The notes under the pieces are model-generated. The model did no database searches and was not told the origin of the DNA. It worked only from the letters and a program-made list of their open reading frames with translations. The position numbers and the translations under genes were made by a program. Of a stretch of 64,000 nt of DNA, positions 24,825 to 33,519 are shown one piece after another. The stretch covers positions 1-64,000 of the forward strand of contig NZ_JARVRF010000032.1 of the NCBI RefSeq assembly GCF_030209835.1, given 5' to 3'. Source of the DNA: Arthrobacter sp. efr-133-R2A-120 (lineage in GTDB: Bacteria; Actinomycetota; Actinomycetes; Actinomycetales; Micrococcaceae). Each line of letters opens with the position of its first letter. Position 1 is the first letter of the stretch.

Positions 24825-25706
24825 GTGGCAACAGCTGCACAATGGATTCAAGGCGCCCGCCTGCGCACCCTGCCGGCCGCGATCGCGCCGGTGCTGATCG
24901 GCACAGCGGCCGCCTACGAGCTGCAATCTTTCCGGCTCTTGAATGCCATCCTCGCCGCCCTCGTGGCGCTGCTGCTGCAGATCGGTGTCAACTACGCCAA
25001 CGACTACTCGGACGGCATCCGCGGCACCGATGAGGACCGGGTGGGTCCGCTCAGGCTGGTCGGTTCCGGCGCCGCACGACCGGACCGCGTCAAATGGGCC
25101 GCGTTCGGTGCGTTCGGCCTGGCCATGATTTTCGGCCTGGTCCTGGTGATCATTACGCAGAGCTGGTGGCTGATCCTGGTGGGTATTGGCTGCGTCCTTG
25201 CTGCCTGGGGATACACCGGCGGCAAGAACCCGTACGGCTACATGGGCCTGGGCGACCTGTTCGTGTTTGTCTTCTTCGGCCTGGTGGCAACGCTGGGCAC
25301 CACCTACACGCAGGCCGGGCAAGTGAGCCTTCCGGCGGTCATCGGCGCCATTGGAACAGGATTGATCGCCTGCGCCCTGCTGATGGCCAACAATGTGCGC
25401 GACATCCCCACGGATATGGCGGCGGGCAAGAGGACACTGGCCGTGCGGCTGGGCGACCGCCACGCCCGCGAGAGCTACGTCCTAATGCTGGCCCTCGCCA
25501 TCCTGTTGGTGGTGGTGCTGGCGCCCACCAGGCCCTGGATGCTGATTGTGCTGCTCCTGATCCCCGCCTGCCTCATGCCGGCCTGGCTCATGGTCAACGG
25601 CCGCAAGCGCAAGAGCCTCATTCCCGTACTCAAGCAGACCGGAATGATCAACCTTGGCTACAGCGTGCTGTTCTCCCTGGGCCTCATCCTGAGCCACGGC
25701 TTCTAA
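24825..25706 (+). CDS. menA: 1,4-dihydroxy-2-naphthoate polyprenyltransferase
   Basis: MenA attaches the prenyl tail to dihydroxynaphthoate at the membrane. The 293-residue UbiA-family protein has about eight or nine membrane segments. Its two Asp-rich Mg/diphosphate motifs are 'NYANDYSDGIRGTDEDR' and 'NNVRDIPTDMAAGKRTLAVRLG'. It starts with GTG 24825 behind a GAGGTACTGAAC stretch. It is third in the men cluster, 60 bp after menE, and a 32-bp repeat array follows. Confidence 0.95.
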   Translation: MATAAQWIQGARLRTLPAAIAPVLIGTAAAYELQSFRLLNAILAALVALLLQIGVNYANDYSDGIRGTDEDRVGPLRLVGSGAARPDRVKWAAFGAFGLAMIFGLVLVIITQSWWLILVGIGCVLAAWGYTGGKNPYGYMGLGDLFVFVFFGLVATLGTTYTQAGQVSLPAVIGAIGTGLIACALLMANNVRDIPTDMAAGKRTLAVRLGDRHARESYVLMLALAILLVVVLAPTRPWMLIVLLLIPACLMPAWLMVNGRKRKSLIPVLKQTGMINLGYSVLFSLGLILSHGF

Positions 25707-25712
25707 CGCCCG

Positions 25713-25890
25713 CTCACATAGAGGCCGCTTTTCCCCAACCCTCGCTCACTTATAGCCCGGTTTTCGCCAACCCTCGCTCACATGATGTGAGCGAGCGTCC
25801 GCGGGAAGCCCCACATAGGTGAGCGAGCGTCCTCCCCCGAACCGTCGCTCACATATCGACCGGTTTTCCCGAACCCTCGCTCACAAATGA
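25713..25890. repeat. Array of 32-bp GAGCGAG repeats with central inversion
   Basis: CTCAC cores stand at 25713, 25745 and 25777, exactly 32 bp apart. The array inverts around CTCGCTCACATGATGTGAGC (palindrome near 25774-25797), continues as GTGAGCGAGCG units, then returns to CTCGCTCAC orientation near 25845-25885. It fills the gap between the convergent menA and DUF4229 genes. Confidence 0.85.
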
Positions 25891-25894
25891 GCTT

Positions 25895-26203
25895 CTAGGC
25901 TTCTTTGGGGCGGCGGTCGTTCTCGACCTTTACCGCGGGGTTTTCAGCGACCAGCCGGTCCTCGATCGAGGCGTCTTCAATCTCCAAGGCGGAGCGGATG
26001 GGCTTGGCCTTCCCGGAGAAACGTTCCCGCATGGCGGCAGTGGCGGCATCGCGCTGCTTCTTGAAAAACAGGTAGCTGATGGCGAACGCGATAAGGCCCG
26101 CGAAAACCGCCGCGAGCAACAAACCCGTCTGCAGGAGCGCGAAGAGGACGAAGAGCGGTACGAAGAGCGCCAGACGGATCAGGGAGTATTTGAGGAAAGC
26201 CAC
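25895..26203 (-). CDS. DUF4229 domain-containing membrane protein
   Basis: The 102-residue protein has two membrane helices near the N-terminus ('LIRLALFVPLFVLFALLQTG' and 'LLAAVFAGLIAFAISYLFF'). A charged cytosolic tail follows, with 'KKQRDAATAAMRERF', 'ALEIEDASIEDRLVAENPAV' and a basic end. This matches the actinobacterial DUF4229 family, commonly next to men genes and PLDc_N proteins. Function is unknown. ATG 26203 starts the hydrophobic region at once. Confidence 0.85.
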   Translation of the reverse strand: MAFLKYSLIRLALFVPLFVLFALLQTGLLLAAVFAGLIAFAISYLFFKKQRDAATAAMRERFSGKAKPIRSALEIEDASIEDRLVAENPAVKVENDRRPKEA

Positions 26204-26284
26204 GGATCAAGTTTAGCCTCACAGCCTGATTGCACCCTGATCGCACAGCTATCGTTGGACCCGGCGGCGACTAGACTTGACGGT

Positions 26285-26662
26285 ATGCTCCGCGTTGTTG
26301 CAGTTGTCGCCGTCCTGCTCGTGTTCGTCTATGGGCTGGTGGACGTCATTCGCACCGACCGCCGCTCTACCCGGGGAATTTCCAAAACCGCATGGATCGT
26401 GGTGATGATCCTGCTGCCCGTTGTCGGCGCGGTTCTCTGGTTCCTCATCGGCCGCCCCTACAACATCCGACCCACCCCGCAGCCCGCGAGCCACCCCACT
26501 GCCCCCGACGACGACCCCGACTTTCTCCGCAACCTGGAGGTCCGCCGCCGCAACCAGGCCGAAGCCGAACGGCTAAAGAAGCTCAAGGCCGAGCTCGAAG
26601 CCAAGGAACGCAAGCTCAAGGGCGAATCCAAGGCCGACGACAGCGGCGACGTCAACAGCTGA
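26285..26662 (+). CDS. PLDc_N domain membrane protein
   Basis: The 125-residue protein has two membrane helices ('VVAVVAVLLVFVYGLVDVI' and 'AWIVVMILLPVVGAVLWFLI') followed by 'GRPYN'. That is the hallmark of the phospholipase D N-terminal domain family, here without a catalytic domain. The tail from about residue 75 is a charged coiled-coil-like helix, 'NQAEAERLKKLKAELEAKER'. ATG 26285 begins the first helix. It is divergent from the DUF4229 gene, the usual neighbour. Role unknown. Confidence 0.85.
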   Translation: MLRVVAVVAVLLVFVYGLVDVIRTDRRSTRGISKTAWIVVMILLPVVGAVLWFLIGRPYNIRPTPQPASHPTAPDDDPDFLRNLEVRRRNQAEAERLKKLKAELEAKERKLKGESKADDSGDVNS

Positions 26663-26690
26663 CAGAACCCGCGGCACGAGTGGGCTCCCT

Positions 26691-26777
26691 TCCTGACCTC
26701 TTTTGAAACGCGAACGACGGCGACACGCCCGCAAGTGCGGAGTGTCGCCGTCGTCGTCAATTCAAAAAGGGTCAGGA
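26691..26777. terminator. Bidirectional terminator between convergent genes
   Basis: The outer arms are TCCTGACCTCTTTTGAA (26691-26707) and TTCAAAAAGGGTCAGGA (26761-26777). The inner hairpin is ACGACGGCGACAC (26714-26726) with GTGTCGCCGTCGT (26742-26754). It separates the convergent PLDc_N and ccsB genes. The outer arms resemble those at 3496-3581. Confidence 0.75.
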
Positions 26778-26805
26778 CGGCACGGCGCCCTTCGGAAGAG
26801 CAGCC

Positions 26806-27870
26806 CTACTGCGAGAGACCCGAGTAAGAGTGCAGGCCGTTGAAGAATACGTTGACCACCGTGAAGTTGAAGATCACGCACAGGTAGCCCGCAATCGACA
26901 ACCAGGCAGCGCGGGTTCCCGTCCAGCCGCGGGTGGCGCGCGCGTGCAGGTAGCCGGCGTAGACCACCCAAATCACGAAGGTCCAGACTTCCTTGGTGTC
27001 CCAGCCCCAGAATCGGCCCCAGGCTTTCTCTGCCCAGATGGCGCCGAACATGAGGGTGAAGGTCCAGCCCACGAATCCCACGGTGTTGATGCGGTAGGAC
27101 AGGTTTTCCAGGCTCAACGCGTTCGGTACGAGCCGCATGAAGCCCAGTTTGTCCACGCCGCCGGCCGCCAGGGTCTTCTGCCGGTGCGATTGCAGCAACT
27201 GCAGGGCTGACATGGCGAACGTCAAAGTGAACAGGGACGCGGACATCACGGCGATGGAGACGTGGATGACCAGCCAATAGCTTTGCAGTGCCGGAACCAA
27301 GTGGCCTACCGGGGTCCAGTACGTCACGGACGCGGCCACCATCATGATCACGGCGAGGCCCAGCACAAAGGTGCCCAGGAAGCGCAGGTCACGGCGGATG
27401 AGCGAGAGCAGGAAGACCGCAACCACCAGGAAAGCGCCGGTGGTCAGGAACTCGTACATGTTGCCCCACGGCACGCGGCCTGCGCCGATCGCGCGGGTGA
27501 TGACTCCGGCACCATGGATTGCCACGCCGATGATCGCGACCGCCACCGCCACGCGGGCGGGAATGCGGCGCTCGGCGGCGTACTTCATGTCACCGCCGGC
27601 GGTCTGGTTGACGGAGGTGATGGCCGACGTCGGGCGCTCAGTACGGCCGGCCGGTCCGCCGACGTCGTTTCCACCGGCACGCCCGGCGGCGACCGGAACC
27701 TTAACCTCGGCTGCCACGGAAGAGGCTGCCTTCAGGTCCACTGCCTTCAGCATCTTGCTGCTCTTGGCGAGGTCCCACGCGAAAGCGATGAACGCCACCG
27801 TGTAGGTGCCGGCCGCGAGCAGCATGAAAAGCTCGCTGTATTGGCCCATGGTTTCGTTGATGGGGAACAT
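26806..27870 (-). CDS. ccsB: Cytochrome c biogenesis protein CcsB (heme exporter subunit)
   Basis: With ResB this membrane protein forms the system II cytochrome c synthase that moves heme outward and attaches it to apocytochromes. Its 354 residues contain about eight membrane segments and the heme-binding tryptophan-rich stretch 'AIWAEKAWGRFWGWDTKEVW'. Conserved His residues are in 'LVIHVSIAVMSASLF' and 'LHARATRGW'. ATG 27870 overlaps the resB stop (TAATG). It is the last gene of the ccs operon, ending at the terminator at 26691-26777. Confidence 0.94.
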   Translation of the reverse strand: MFPINETMGQYSELFMLLAAGTYTVAFIAFAWDLAKSSKMLKAVDLKAASSVAAEVKVPVAAGRAGGNDVGGPAGRTERPTSAITSVNQTAGGDMKYAAERRIPARVAVAVAIIGVAIHGAGVITRAIGAGRVPWGNMYEFLTTGAFLVVAVFLLSLIRRDLRFLGTFVLGLAVIMMVAASVTYWTPVGHLVPALQSYWLVIHVSIAVMSASLFTLTFAMSALQLLQSHRQKTLAAGGVDKLGFMRLVPNALSLENLSYRINTVGFVGWTFTLMFGAIWAEKAWGRFWGWDTKEVWTFVIWVVYAGYLHARATRGWTGTRAAWLSIAGYLCVIFNFTVVNVFFNGLHSYSGLSQ

Positions 27871-29585
27871 TACTGGTCCTTCGAGGTTGAGGAAGAAACG
27901 GTGTCGGTGGACTGATCTGTGTGGAGCAGCCATTCTCGTTGCAGCAGTTCGCGGATCGCGGCAGCTTCGCCGGCCAGCCTGTGGTCCTCGCCGCGGGCAA
28001 GGAGACCATACTCCACCATTGTGCGCCCGTCGTCGTGGGTTCCGGAGCGGACCCAGACGCGACGGCGGTTCAGGTAGAGGGAGAGAATCAGTCCGGCGAC
28101 CGCAAGCAAGGCGAACACGAGCGCGGTGGCCTGGCCCGGATTGTGGTGGATGTCGACGCCGACGTACTTCTTGACGCCGTCGAAAGTGATGCTGCCCTTG
28201 CCATTAGGAAGCGTGTAGGTGCCTCCCGGGGCGAGCGCGATGGCCTTCTCCGCCATGCCGCGGCCATTGAGCGGGGTCAGCTTGGCTACATCGAGCTCGA
28301 AGACGTTCTGCGGGGCGCCCTTGTTCAGGCCGAGGTCGCCGTAGTACGAGTTGAGGTTCAACTGCGGGTTGAAGAGTTCGGGATCGCCGCTGTAGGCGAC
28401 ACCTTTGTCCGTCACCATGGCCGTCGGCAGGAAGAACCCCGCGAAACCGAGCTGATCGGGCTTGGCATCGGGAACCTTGATGACCACCGAGGAGTAGTAG
28501 TTGTCACCCTGCAGCTTGGCCACGACAGGCCCCTGCATCGCGACGTTGCCGGCCCCGTCCCGGACCGTGACCACGGGAGCGTAGCCGTTGCCCGTCAGGT
28601 AAATGCTGGTATCGCCAAGCGACACGGGATCGTTGACCTTGAGGACCTGTTTCTTGGCGGGCGCGTCCGGGGTGTCCTTGGTGGTGACGTCCGCCGTGAA
28701 GTCGATGGGCTGGCCGAAGTGCGCCGACGATTCACGGTCGAATTTGACGTCGAACTTGTTCAGCTGGATGGAGTACGGCTGCAGCCAGCTGCTCTGGAAG
28801 TTGGTGCCGGGGCTGAATTGGTCGTAGCCCACCAGGGTGTTCACGAACGTGTCGCCTTCCACCAGGATGCGCTGGCCGCTGTAGCCGAAAAGCCCGCCGA
28901 CCGCCACCGAAACCAGCACTCCGATCAGCGAAGCGTGGAACACGAGGTTTCCCACTTCCTTGAGGAAGCCGCGCTCGGCACCCAAGGACGGCATAGCGGC
29001 GTCGACGTCGCGCACCTCCACGCGGTAGCCGCGCTTCTTCAGCACCGCGGCGGCGTCCGAGATAGCCTTCGACGCCGGGATCCCGGCGTCGGCGGGCAGC
29101 ACAAGCGTCCCGTACTCCGGGAGGCGGGAGAGACGCTTCGGGGTCCGCGGCGGCTGGGAGCGCATTGCCTTGTAGTGGGCGATGGCCCGTGGCGTGACGC
29201 AGCCGATCAGGGAGATGAACAGCAAGATGTAGATCGCCGAGAACCAGGCAGAGGAGTACACGTCGTAGAGCTGCACGGAGTCCAGGAGCTTGCCGTAGTC
29301 CGGGTGGTCGCTGATGTACTGCGTCACGATCGAAGGGTTCGCCGGGCGCTGCGGGAACAACGAGCCGGGAACGGCCGCGACGGCCAGGAGCAGCAGAAGG
29401 AACAGCGCTGTACGCATGCTGGTCAGCTGGGTCCAGGCCCAGCGCAGCATCCCTATGATCCCCAGGGCCGGCAGTGCCGCCTCAGCTTTGGCCTTATCAA
29501 TGGCCTTGCCAGCTTCCTTGCCAGCTTTCGCGGATTCGCTGGTGGACTTGTTGGACTTCTTTTTACCTTGCACGGGCTCGCTCAT
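27870..29585 (-). CDS. resB: Cytochrome c biogenesis protein ResB
   Basis: The 571-residue ResB is the partner of CcsB. A cytosolic Lys-rich N-terminus ('VQGKKKSNKSTSESAKAGKE') precedes membrane segments, e.g. 'TALFLLLLLAVAAVPGSLFPQ' and 'SAWFSAIYILLFISLIGC'. A large extracytoplasmic domain contains 'GFAGFFLPTAMVTDKG', and a C-terminal membrane segment 'LVFALLAVAGLILSLYLNRR' follows. ATG 29585 overlaps the ccdA stop (TGATG). The upstream extension to 29648 overlaps ccdA and is rejected. Confidence 0.94.
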   Translation of the reverse strand: MSEPVQGKKKSNKSTSESAKAGKEAGKAIDKAKAEAALPALGIIGMLRWAWTQLTSMRTALFLLLLLAVAAVPGSLFPQRPANPSIVTQYISDHPDYGKLLDSVQLYDVYSSAWFSAIYILLFISLIGCVTPRAIAHYKAMRSQPPRTPKRLSRLPEYGTLVLPADAGIPASKAISDAAAVLKKRGYRVEVRDVDAAMPSLGAERGFLKEVGNLVFHASLIGVLVSVAVGGLFGYSGQRILVEGDTFVNTLVGYDQFSPGTNFQSSWLQPYSIQLNKFDVKFDRESSAHFGQPIDFTADVTTKDTPDAPAKKQVLKVNDPVSLGDTSIYLTGNGYAPVVTVRDGAGNVAMQGPVVAKLQGDNYYSSVVIKVPDAKPDQLGFAGFFLPTAMVTDKGVAYSGDPELFNPQLNLNSYYGDLGLNKGAPQNVFELDVAKLTPLNGRGMAEKAIALAPGGTYTLPNGKGSITFDGVKKYVGVDIHHNPGQATALVFALLAVAGLILSLYLNRRRVWVRSGTHDDGRTMVEYGLLARGEDHRLAGEAAAIRELLQREWLLHTDQSTDTVSSSTSKDQ

Positions 29586-30340
29586 CAGATCGGCAACTTC
29601 ACATCGGTTTGGAACCAGTACTGCAGCCCGGTTACCCAGGCACTCCACACTCCAGTGGCCATCAGGAGTCCCAGGAGGATCAGGATGCCCCCGCCCATCC
29701 GCTGGATGGCGAGGCGGTGCTTGCGGAAAAAGGACATCACACCCATCCCCCGGCGGACTGCGAGGGCTATCAACAGGAAGGGAATGCCAAGGCCAAGACT
29801 ATAGACAAACGCCAGGAGAGCCCCCTTCGCCGCGGACGATCCCCCGGAAAGGCTCAGCAACTGGACGGCGGAATAGGTGGGACCTATACAGGGCGCCCAG
29901 CCGAGTCCGAACGTGATGCCCAACAACGGCGCACCCCACAGCCCGGCAGGCGGCTTGGCATGGATTTTGGCGTCACGCTGCAACCACCCGAAGCCGCCCA
30001 GGAACACGACGCCCATGATGACCACCAGCACGCCCAGCAACTGCGTGATCCACGCGTTCTGCGGGCCGGTGATGAGGGTCCCCAATTGGCCGAAGGCGCC
30101 ACCGAGCAGGACAAAAATCGCCGAGAATCCGAGGACGAACAGGCCGATTCCCGCGAGCATGCGCCCGCGCTTTTGTTTCTGGAGGTCGACGCCGCTCAGC
30201 CCGGTTACGTAGCCAAGGTAGCCCGGTACCAAGGGCAGGACGCACGGCGACAGGAAGGAAACGAGTCCGGCCAGCAAAGCCACAGGGATGGCCAGCAGCA
30301 AGGAACCGCTCAGGATGGTCTCGGCGAAAGGGCTATTCAC
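29585..30340 (-). CDS. ccdA: Cytochrome c biogenesis protein CcdA (thiol-disulfide transporter)
   Basis: CcdA passes electrons across the membrane to keep the apocytochrome cysteines reduced. Its 251 residues form six or seven membrane helices. The redox Cys are in 'LVSFLSPCVLPLVPGYLGYV' and 'GLGWAPCIGPTYSAV'. It lies between the thioredoxin-like lipoprotein gene (14 bp away) and resB (1-bp overlap), the expected order for a Gram-positive system II locus. Confidence 0.95.
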   Translation of the reverse strand: MNSPFAETILSGSLLLAIPVALLAGLVSFLSPCVLPLVPGYLGYVTGLSGVDLQKQKRGRMLAGIGLFVLGFSAIFVLLGGAFGQLGTLITGPQNAWITQLLGVLVVIMGVVFLGGFGWLQRDAKIHAKPPAGLWGAPLLGITFGLGWAPCIGPTYSAVQLLSLSGGSSAAKGALLAFVYSLGLGIPFLLIALAVRRGMGVMSFFRKHRLAIQRMGGGILILLGLLMATGVWSAWVTGLQYWFQTDVKLPI

Positions 30341-30354
30341 GCTGTCCTGGCCAC

Positions 30355-31005
30355 CTACTCGGCAACCGCGGTGGTGATGAGTGCCTTGAGGGTGCTCTTC
30401 TCGATCTCGCCCAGGACTCGGGCGGCAACCTTGCCTTCTTTGTCCAGAACCAGCGTGGTGGGCACCGCACCCGGTGGCACAATGCCAGAGACGGACAGCA
30501 GTACGGCGCCGTCTTTGTCGTTGAAGCTGGGGTACGTGAGCTTGAACGTCTGGTCGAACGCGTCGGCCGTGGCCTTCTCGTCCCGGAGATTCACACCGTA
30601 GAACTGGACACCTTTGCTCTTGAACTCCTGGTGCAGTTCTTCAAGGATCGGCGCTTCAACCCGGCACGGCGCACACGCGGCGAACCAGAAGTTGAGGACG
30701 GTTACCTTGCCAAGCAGGTCCTGCGGGTTCACGGCAGTTCCGTCGAACAACGTGCCTTTGATCCCGACGGCGGCCTTACGGTCCGCTTTGGCGAATTCGG
30801 TCACCGAGCCGTCCCCGGCGACGTAGTTCTTGTTGTCGCCCGCTTTGGCTTGCTGGGCCAGGGCGTCTTCCTGGGCACAGGCGGACAGGCCCATGGTCAA
30901 TGCAGAGAGTGCCACTCCCCCGACAGCAAGGAAGCTGCGGCGCGAAGTCAGGGCTGCGTTGATCTTCTGGCCGCTGGTCTTGCGGCTGGTGGTGTTGCGG
31001 TCCAT
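30355..31005 (-). CDS. TlpA/ResA-like thioredoxin lipoprotein with Tat signal
   Basis: The 216-residue protein is the likely extracytoplasmic reductant of apocytochrome c, fed by CcdA. The N-terminus has a twin-arginine motif, 'SRRSFLAVGG', and a lipobox, 'MGLSAC', so it is probably a Tat-exported lipoprotein. The thioredoxin fold has the redox pair in 'FWFAACAPCRVEAPILEE' (CAPC). ATG 31005 has GGAG seven nt upstream. ATG 31011, overlapping the previous stop (ATGA), is the alternative. Confidence 0.92.
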   Translation of the reverse strand: MDRNTTSRKTSGQKINAALTSRRSFLAVGGVALSALTMGLSACAQEDALAQQAKAGDNKNYVAGDGSVTEFAKADRKAAVGIKGTLFDGTAVNPQDLLGKVTVLNFWFAACAPCRVEAPILEELHQEFKSKGVQFYGVNLRDEKATADAFDQTFKLTYPSFNDKDGAVLLSVSGIVPPGAVPTTLVLDKEGKVAARVLGEIEKSTLKALITTAVAE

Positions 31006-31007
31006 TG

Positions 31008-31670
31008 TCATGCTCCGGGGGTCTTCGCGGCACCGGGCAGCAGCACGGCCGCGGGTTCGCTGTAGTCCACCCGCGCAACCTTGCCGTCGTCGAACACCAG
31101 GGACGTCAGTGACGTCAGCGTGCACTCGCGTTTGCGCGGATCGTGCCACAGGGGTCGGCCCTCCGCGCTGAGGCGCGTGGCGTAGATGGGGAGCTGGTGG
31201 CTGACGAGGATGGCTTCGGCCCCATCGCCGCCGAGTTCGATCGCTTTGAGCCGGGCATCCTCGACGGCGGCACGCATGCGGGTGACCTGGTCCTGGTAAG
31301 ACTCGCCCCAGGACGGACGCAGCGGATTGCGGTACTCGAACCAGTGCTTGGGCTTGATGAATTCGGAGACGCCGGCTTTGAGCCCTTCGAAGTGGTTCTC
31401 GGCCTCGATAATCCGGGGGTCGGTGTGGATCTGGAGGTCCAATGCCTGGGAAGTGGGAAGGGCGGTTTCCTGGGCACGGGTCAACGGCGAAGAGACCAGG
31501 TGGACGATGTTCGCCCCCTGCGCGACGCGGGCAGCGAAGTGGTCCGCGAGCATCTTGGCCATCTCGCGGCCGCGTTCGGAGAGGTGGAATTCGGGCAGTC
31601 TGCCGTACAGAATGCCGTCGGGATTGTAGACCTCGCCATGGCGGAGCAGATGGACAGTTGCTTGGGGCAT
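31008..31670 (-). CDS. Histidine phosphatase family protein
   Basis: The 220-residue enzyme belongs to the phosphoglycerate mutase-like superfamily. The phosphohistidine motif is 'VHLLRHGEVYNPDGILYGRLPEFHLSERG'-like, with RHG at about residue 10. The second His is in 'AILVSHQLPIY'. It is the first gene of the ccs operon, a place it often holds in actinobacteria. The substrate is unknown. ATG 31670 fits the family; the open frame further up crosses the divergent promoter. Confidence 0.9.
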   Translation of the reverse strand: MPQATVHLLRHGEVYNPDGILYGRLPEFHLSERGREMAKMLADHFAARVAQGANIVHLVSSPLTRAQETALPTSQALDLQIHTDPRIIEAENHFEGLKAGVSEFIKPKHWFEYRNPLRPSWGESYQDQVTRMRAAVEDARLKAIELGGDGAEAILVSHQLPIYATRLSAEGRPLWHDPRKRECTLTSLTSLVFDDGKVARVDYSEPAAVLLPGAAKTPGA

Positions 31671-31709
31671 GTTTACCAGTTTCTCAAAGAAGGCGGGCGA
31701 TCTGAAATC

Positions 31710-31817
31710 TTCTACGTTTCGTAGAACTGAAAGTTTCTTCAGAATGTTCCCTGAAGGTGGAATAAAAGATGCATTTGCATGTTTATACTTGACACAAGGT
31801 TCGGTTGACACTTCAAC
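31710..31817. promoter_or_regulatory. Divergent promoter region with two palindromes
   Basis: Two palindromes stand between the ccs operon and yceI. One is TTCTACG-TTT-CGTAGAA (31710-31726). The other is GTTGA-CACT-TCAAC (31804-31817), just after the TTGACA at 31789. The second, near the yceI promoter, has the look of a MarR-type operator (inference). No regulator gene is adjacent. Confidence 0.45.
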
Positions 31818-31873
31818 TAAGTACGACCGAACGCCCAGTGAAGCTACGACCACACCTTCCCAAGGAGAACCCC

Positions 31874-32422
31874 ATGACTCTTCCCGCAAACGTCACCACC
31901 GGCGTCTGGACCCTCGACAACTCCCACAGCGAGATCGGCTTCACCGTCCGCCACGCAGGCATCAGCAAGGTCCGCGGCCAGTTCACCGAAGCCGAGGCCA
32001 CCCTTGAACTCGGCAATGGGCTGACCGACTCCAAGGTCGCCGCAACCATCCAGACCGCCAGTTTCGACTCGGGCGACGCCAACCGCGACGGCCACGTCAA
32101 GGGCGAGGACTTCTTCGACGTGGAGAAGTTCCCGGAAATCACGTTTGTCTCCCGCCACGTCAAGGCCAACGGCGACAGCTTCGACCTCGTGGGCGATCTG
32201 ACCATCAAGGGCGTCTCCAAAGAGGTCACCATCGAGACTGAGTTCAACGGCGTGGCCGTTGACCCGTTCGGCAACACCCGCGCAGGCGTCTCGGGTGAGA
32301 CGACCATCAGCCGCAAGGAGTTCGGCCTGACCTGGAACGCAGTGCTCGAGGCCGGCGGTGTGTTGGTCAGCGACAAGGTTGTCATCAACCTGGAACTGGC
32401 TTTCATCGCACCCGCCGCCTAA
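31874..32422 (+). CDS. YceI family lipid-binding protein
   Basis: The 182-residue lipocalin-like beta barrel binds isoprenoid lipids in known members. It shows 'WTLDNSHSEIGFTVRHAGISKVRGQF', 'DSGDANRDGHVKGEDFFDVEKFPEITFVS' and 'TISRKEFGLTWNAVLEAGG', the usual family blocks. There is no signal peptide, so it is the cytosolic form common in actinobacteria. AAGGAGA precedes ATG 31874. A large hairpin terminator follows. Confidence 0.93.
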   Translation: MTLPANVTTGVWTLDNSHSEIGFTVRHAGISKVRGQFTEAEATLELGNGLTDSKVAATIQTASFDSGDANRDGHVKGEDFFDVEKFPEITFVSRHVKANGDSFDLVGDLTIKGVSKEVTIETEFNGVAVDPFGNTRAGVSGETTISRKEFGLTWNAVLEAGGVLVSDKVVINLELAFIAPAA

Positions 32423-32460
32423 TCCACCGGACTCCTAATCCACCGGGTTTCCGGACTGAA

Positions 32461-32510
32461 TGGCGCCTTCGGTGCTGCACACGATCCCCTGTGCAGCACC
32501 GGAGGCGCCA
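32461..32510 (+). terminator. Terminator of the yceI gene
   Basis: TGGCGCC and GGTGCTGCACA pair with TGTGCAGCACC and GGCGCCA, a stem of about 20 bp with one internal loop. TTTCGTT follows the stem on the plus strand. Confidence 0.8.
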
Positions 32511-32622
32511 TTTCGTTGCTTGCGGTGTCACCCGCCTATTGTTCGGGGAAAAGCCGATACTTAGCGGCGAATTAGCCAAGAATTTCCTATGAATCCTTAA
32601 ACCTCAGGTCTAAAGTGATGCC

Positions 32623-33285
32623 ATGAGTAACCCAAACGAAGCTCCTCAGCCTCAGCAGCCCGGAGCCCAGCCACCGCAGCCCGGCAATGTCCCTCCTGCG
32701 GGTTACCAGCCTCCGCAGGGATACCAAGCACCTCCTTCTTACCAAGCGCCTCCCGCCTACCCGCAGCCCGGCCCCGGATACCAGCAGCCCGGCCAACCCG
32801 CCTATGGCATGCCAACGGGCCCGAATAGCGCACCGCCGGCAGGGCTCGGCTACGCTGCGCCAGCGCGGAACACCTTTGGACTCGACTTCAACAACGTCGC
32901 GCAGCGCTTCCGGGACACCACGGGAGTGCCGCAGCAGTTGACCATCTCCTACTGGTTGTGGGTCGCGGCTGCCGCTTTGGGTGTTCTTGCCAGCTTCGCC
33001 AACATCTTCACGATGCGCGGCCTGTTCGGAGAGATGATGGTGGGCCCGGGTATTGTGGGCCTGATTTTCAGCCTGGTGTTCGCTGCCCTCTACATCTTCA
33101 TTGCCATTCGCCTCAAGGAGGGCTCCCGCTGGGCACGGCTTGTCCTGACCATCCTGGGAGCGTTTGCGGTGATTTCCCTGCTGGTCCAGGTGGTTACCCT
33201 TAACCTCAACTTCATCGGATCGGCGGTTGCCGTCGCGGCTACGGTCTTGATGTGGCTTCCGGAGTCCCGGAAGCACTTCGTATAG
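32623..33285 (+). CDS. Pro/Gln-rich membrane protein, paralogue 1
   Basis: The first ~75 of 220 residues are Pro, Gln, Tyr and Gly with repeats such as 'PPAGYQPPQGYQAPPSYQAP'. Four membrane helices follow, e.g. 'YWLWVAAAALGVLASFANIF' and 'IVGLIFSLVFAALYIFIAIRL', with 'KEGSRWARLVLTILG' between helices 2 and 3. The C-terminal layout matches the next gene at 33520. Such proteins are widespread in actinobacteria with no known role. Confidence 0.8.
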   Translation: MSNPNEAPQPQQPGAQPPQPGNVPPAGYQPPQGYQAPPSYQAPPAYPQPGPGYQQPGQPAYGMPTGPNSAPPAGLGYAAPARNTFGLDFNNVAQRFRDTTGVPQQLTISYWLWVAAAALGVLASFANIFTMRGLFGEMMVGPGIVGLIFSLVFAALYIFIAIRLKEGSRWARLVLTILGAFAVISLLVQVVTLNLNFIGSAVAVAATVLMWLPESRKHFV

Positions 33286-33519
33286 GAACAACGCAGCACA
33301 TATGGCTGAAGGCCGCGGCAGGTCCCGAGAGGACCCCGCGGCCTTCCCTTTGTCCCCGCGCGATTCGCGGGAGATCCGCCGAACCTTGTTCAGCGAGAAT
33401 TCTTACCGCGAATCATCACCAGCACTGTGCCTCCGGGGTACGGTGGAATTAAGCCGAGCTGGGGGCAGGGCACGTTGCACCCGGCAGCCGTATCTGCAGT
33501 CGACACGCAAAGGAATGCC

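Noticed and set aside
25713..25890. CRISPR array
   Set aside because: The 32-bp arrays have constant 9-14-bp cores, but units within an array often repeat entirely, orientation flips inside the array, and no cas genes are present.
27921..29804. 627-residue plus-strand frame opposite resB
   Set aside because: Shadow of resB, which is coupled by one-base overlaps to ccdA and ccsB.
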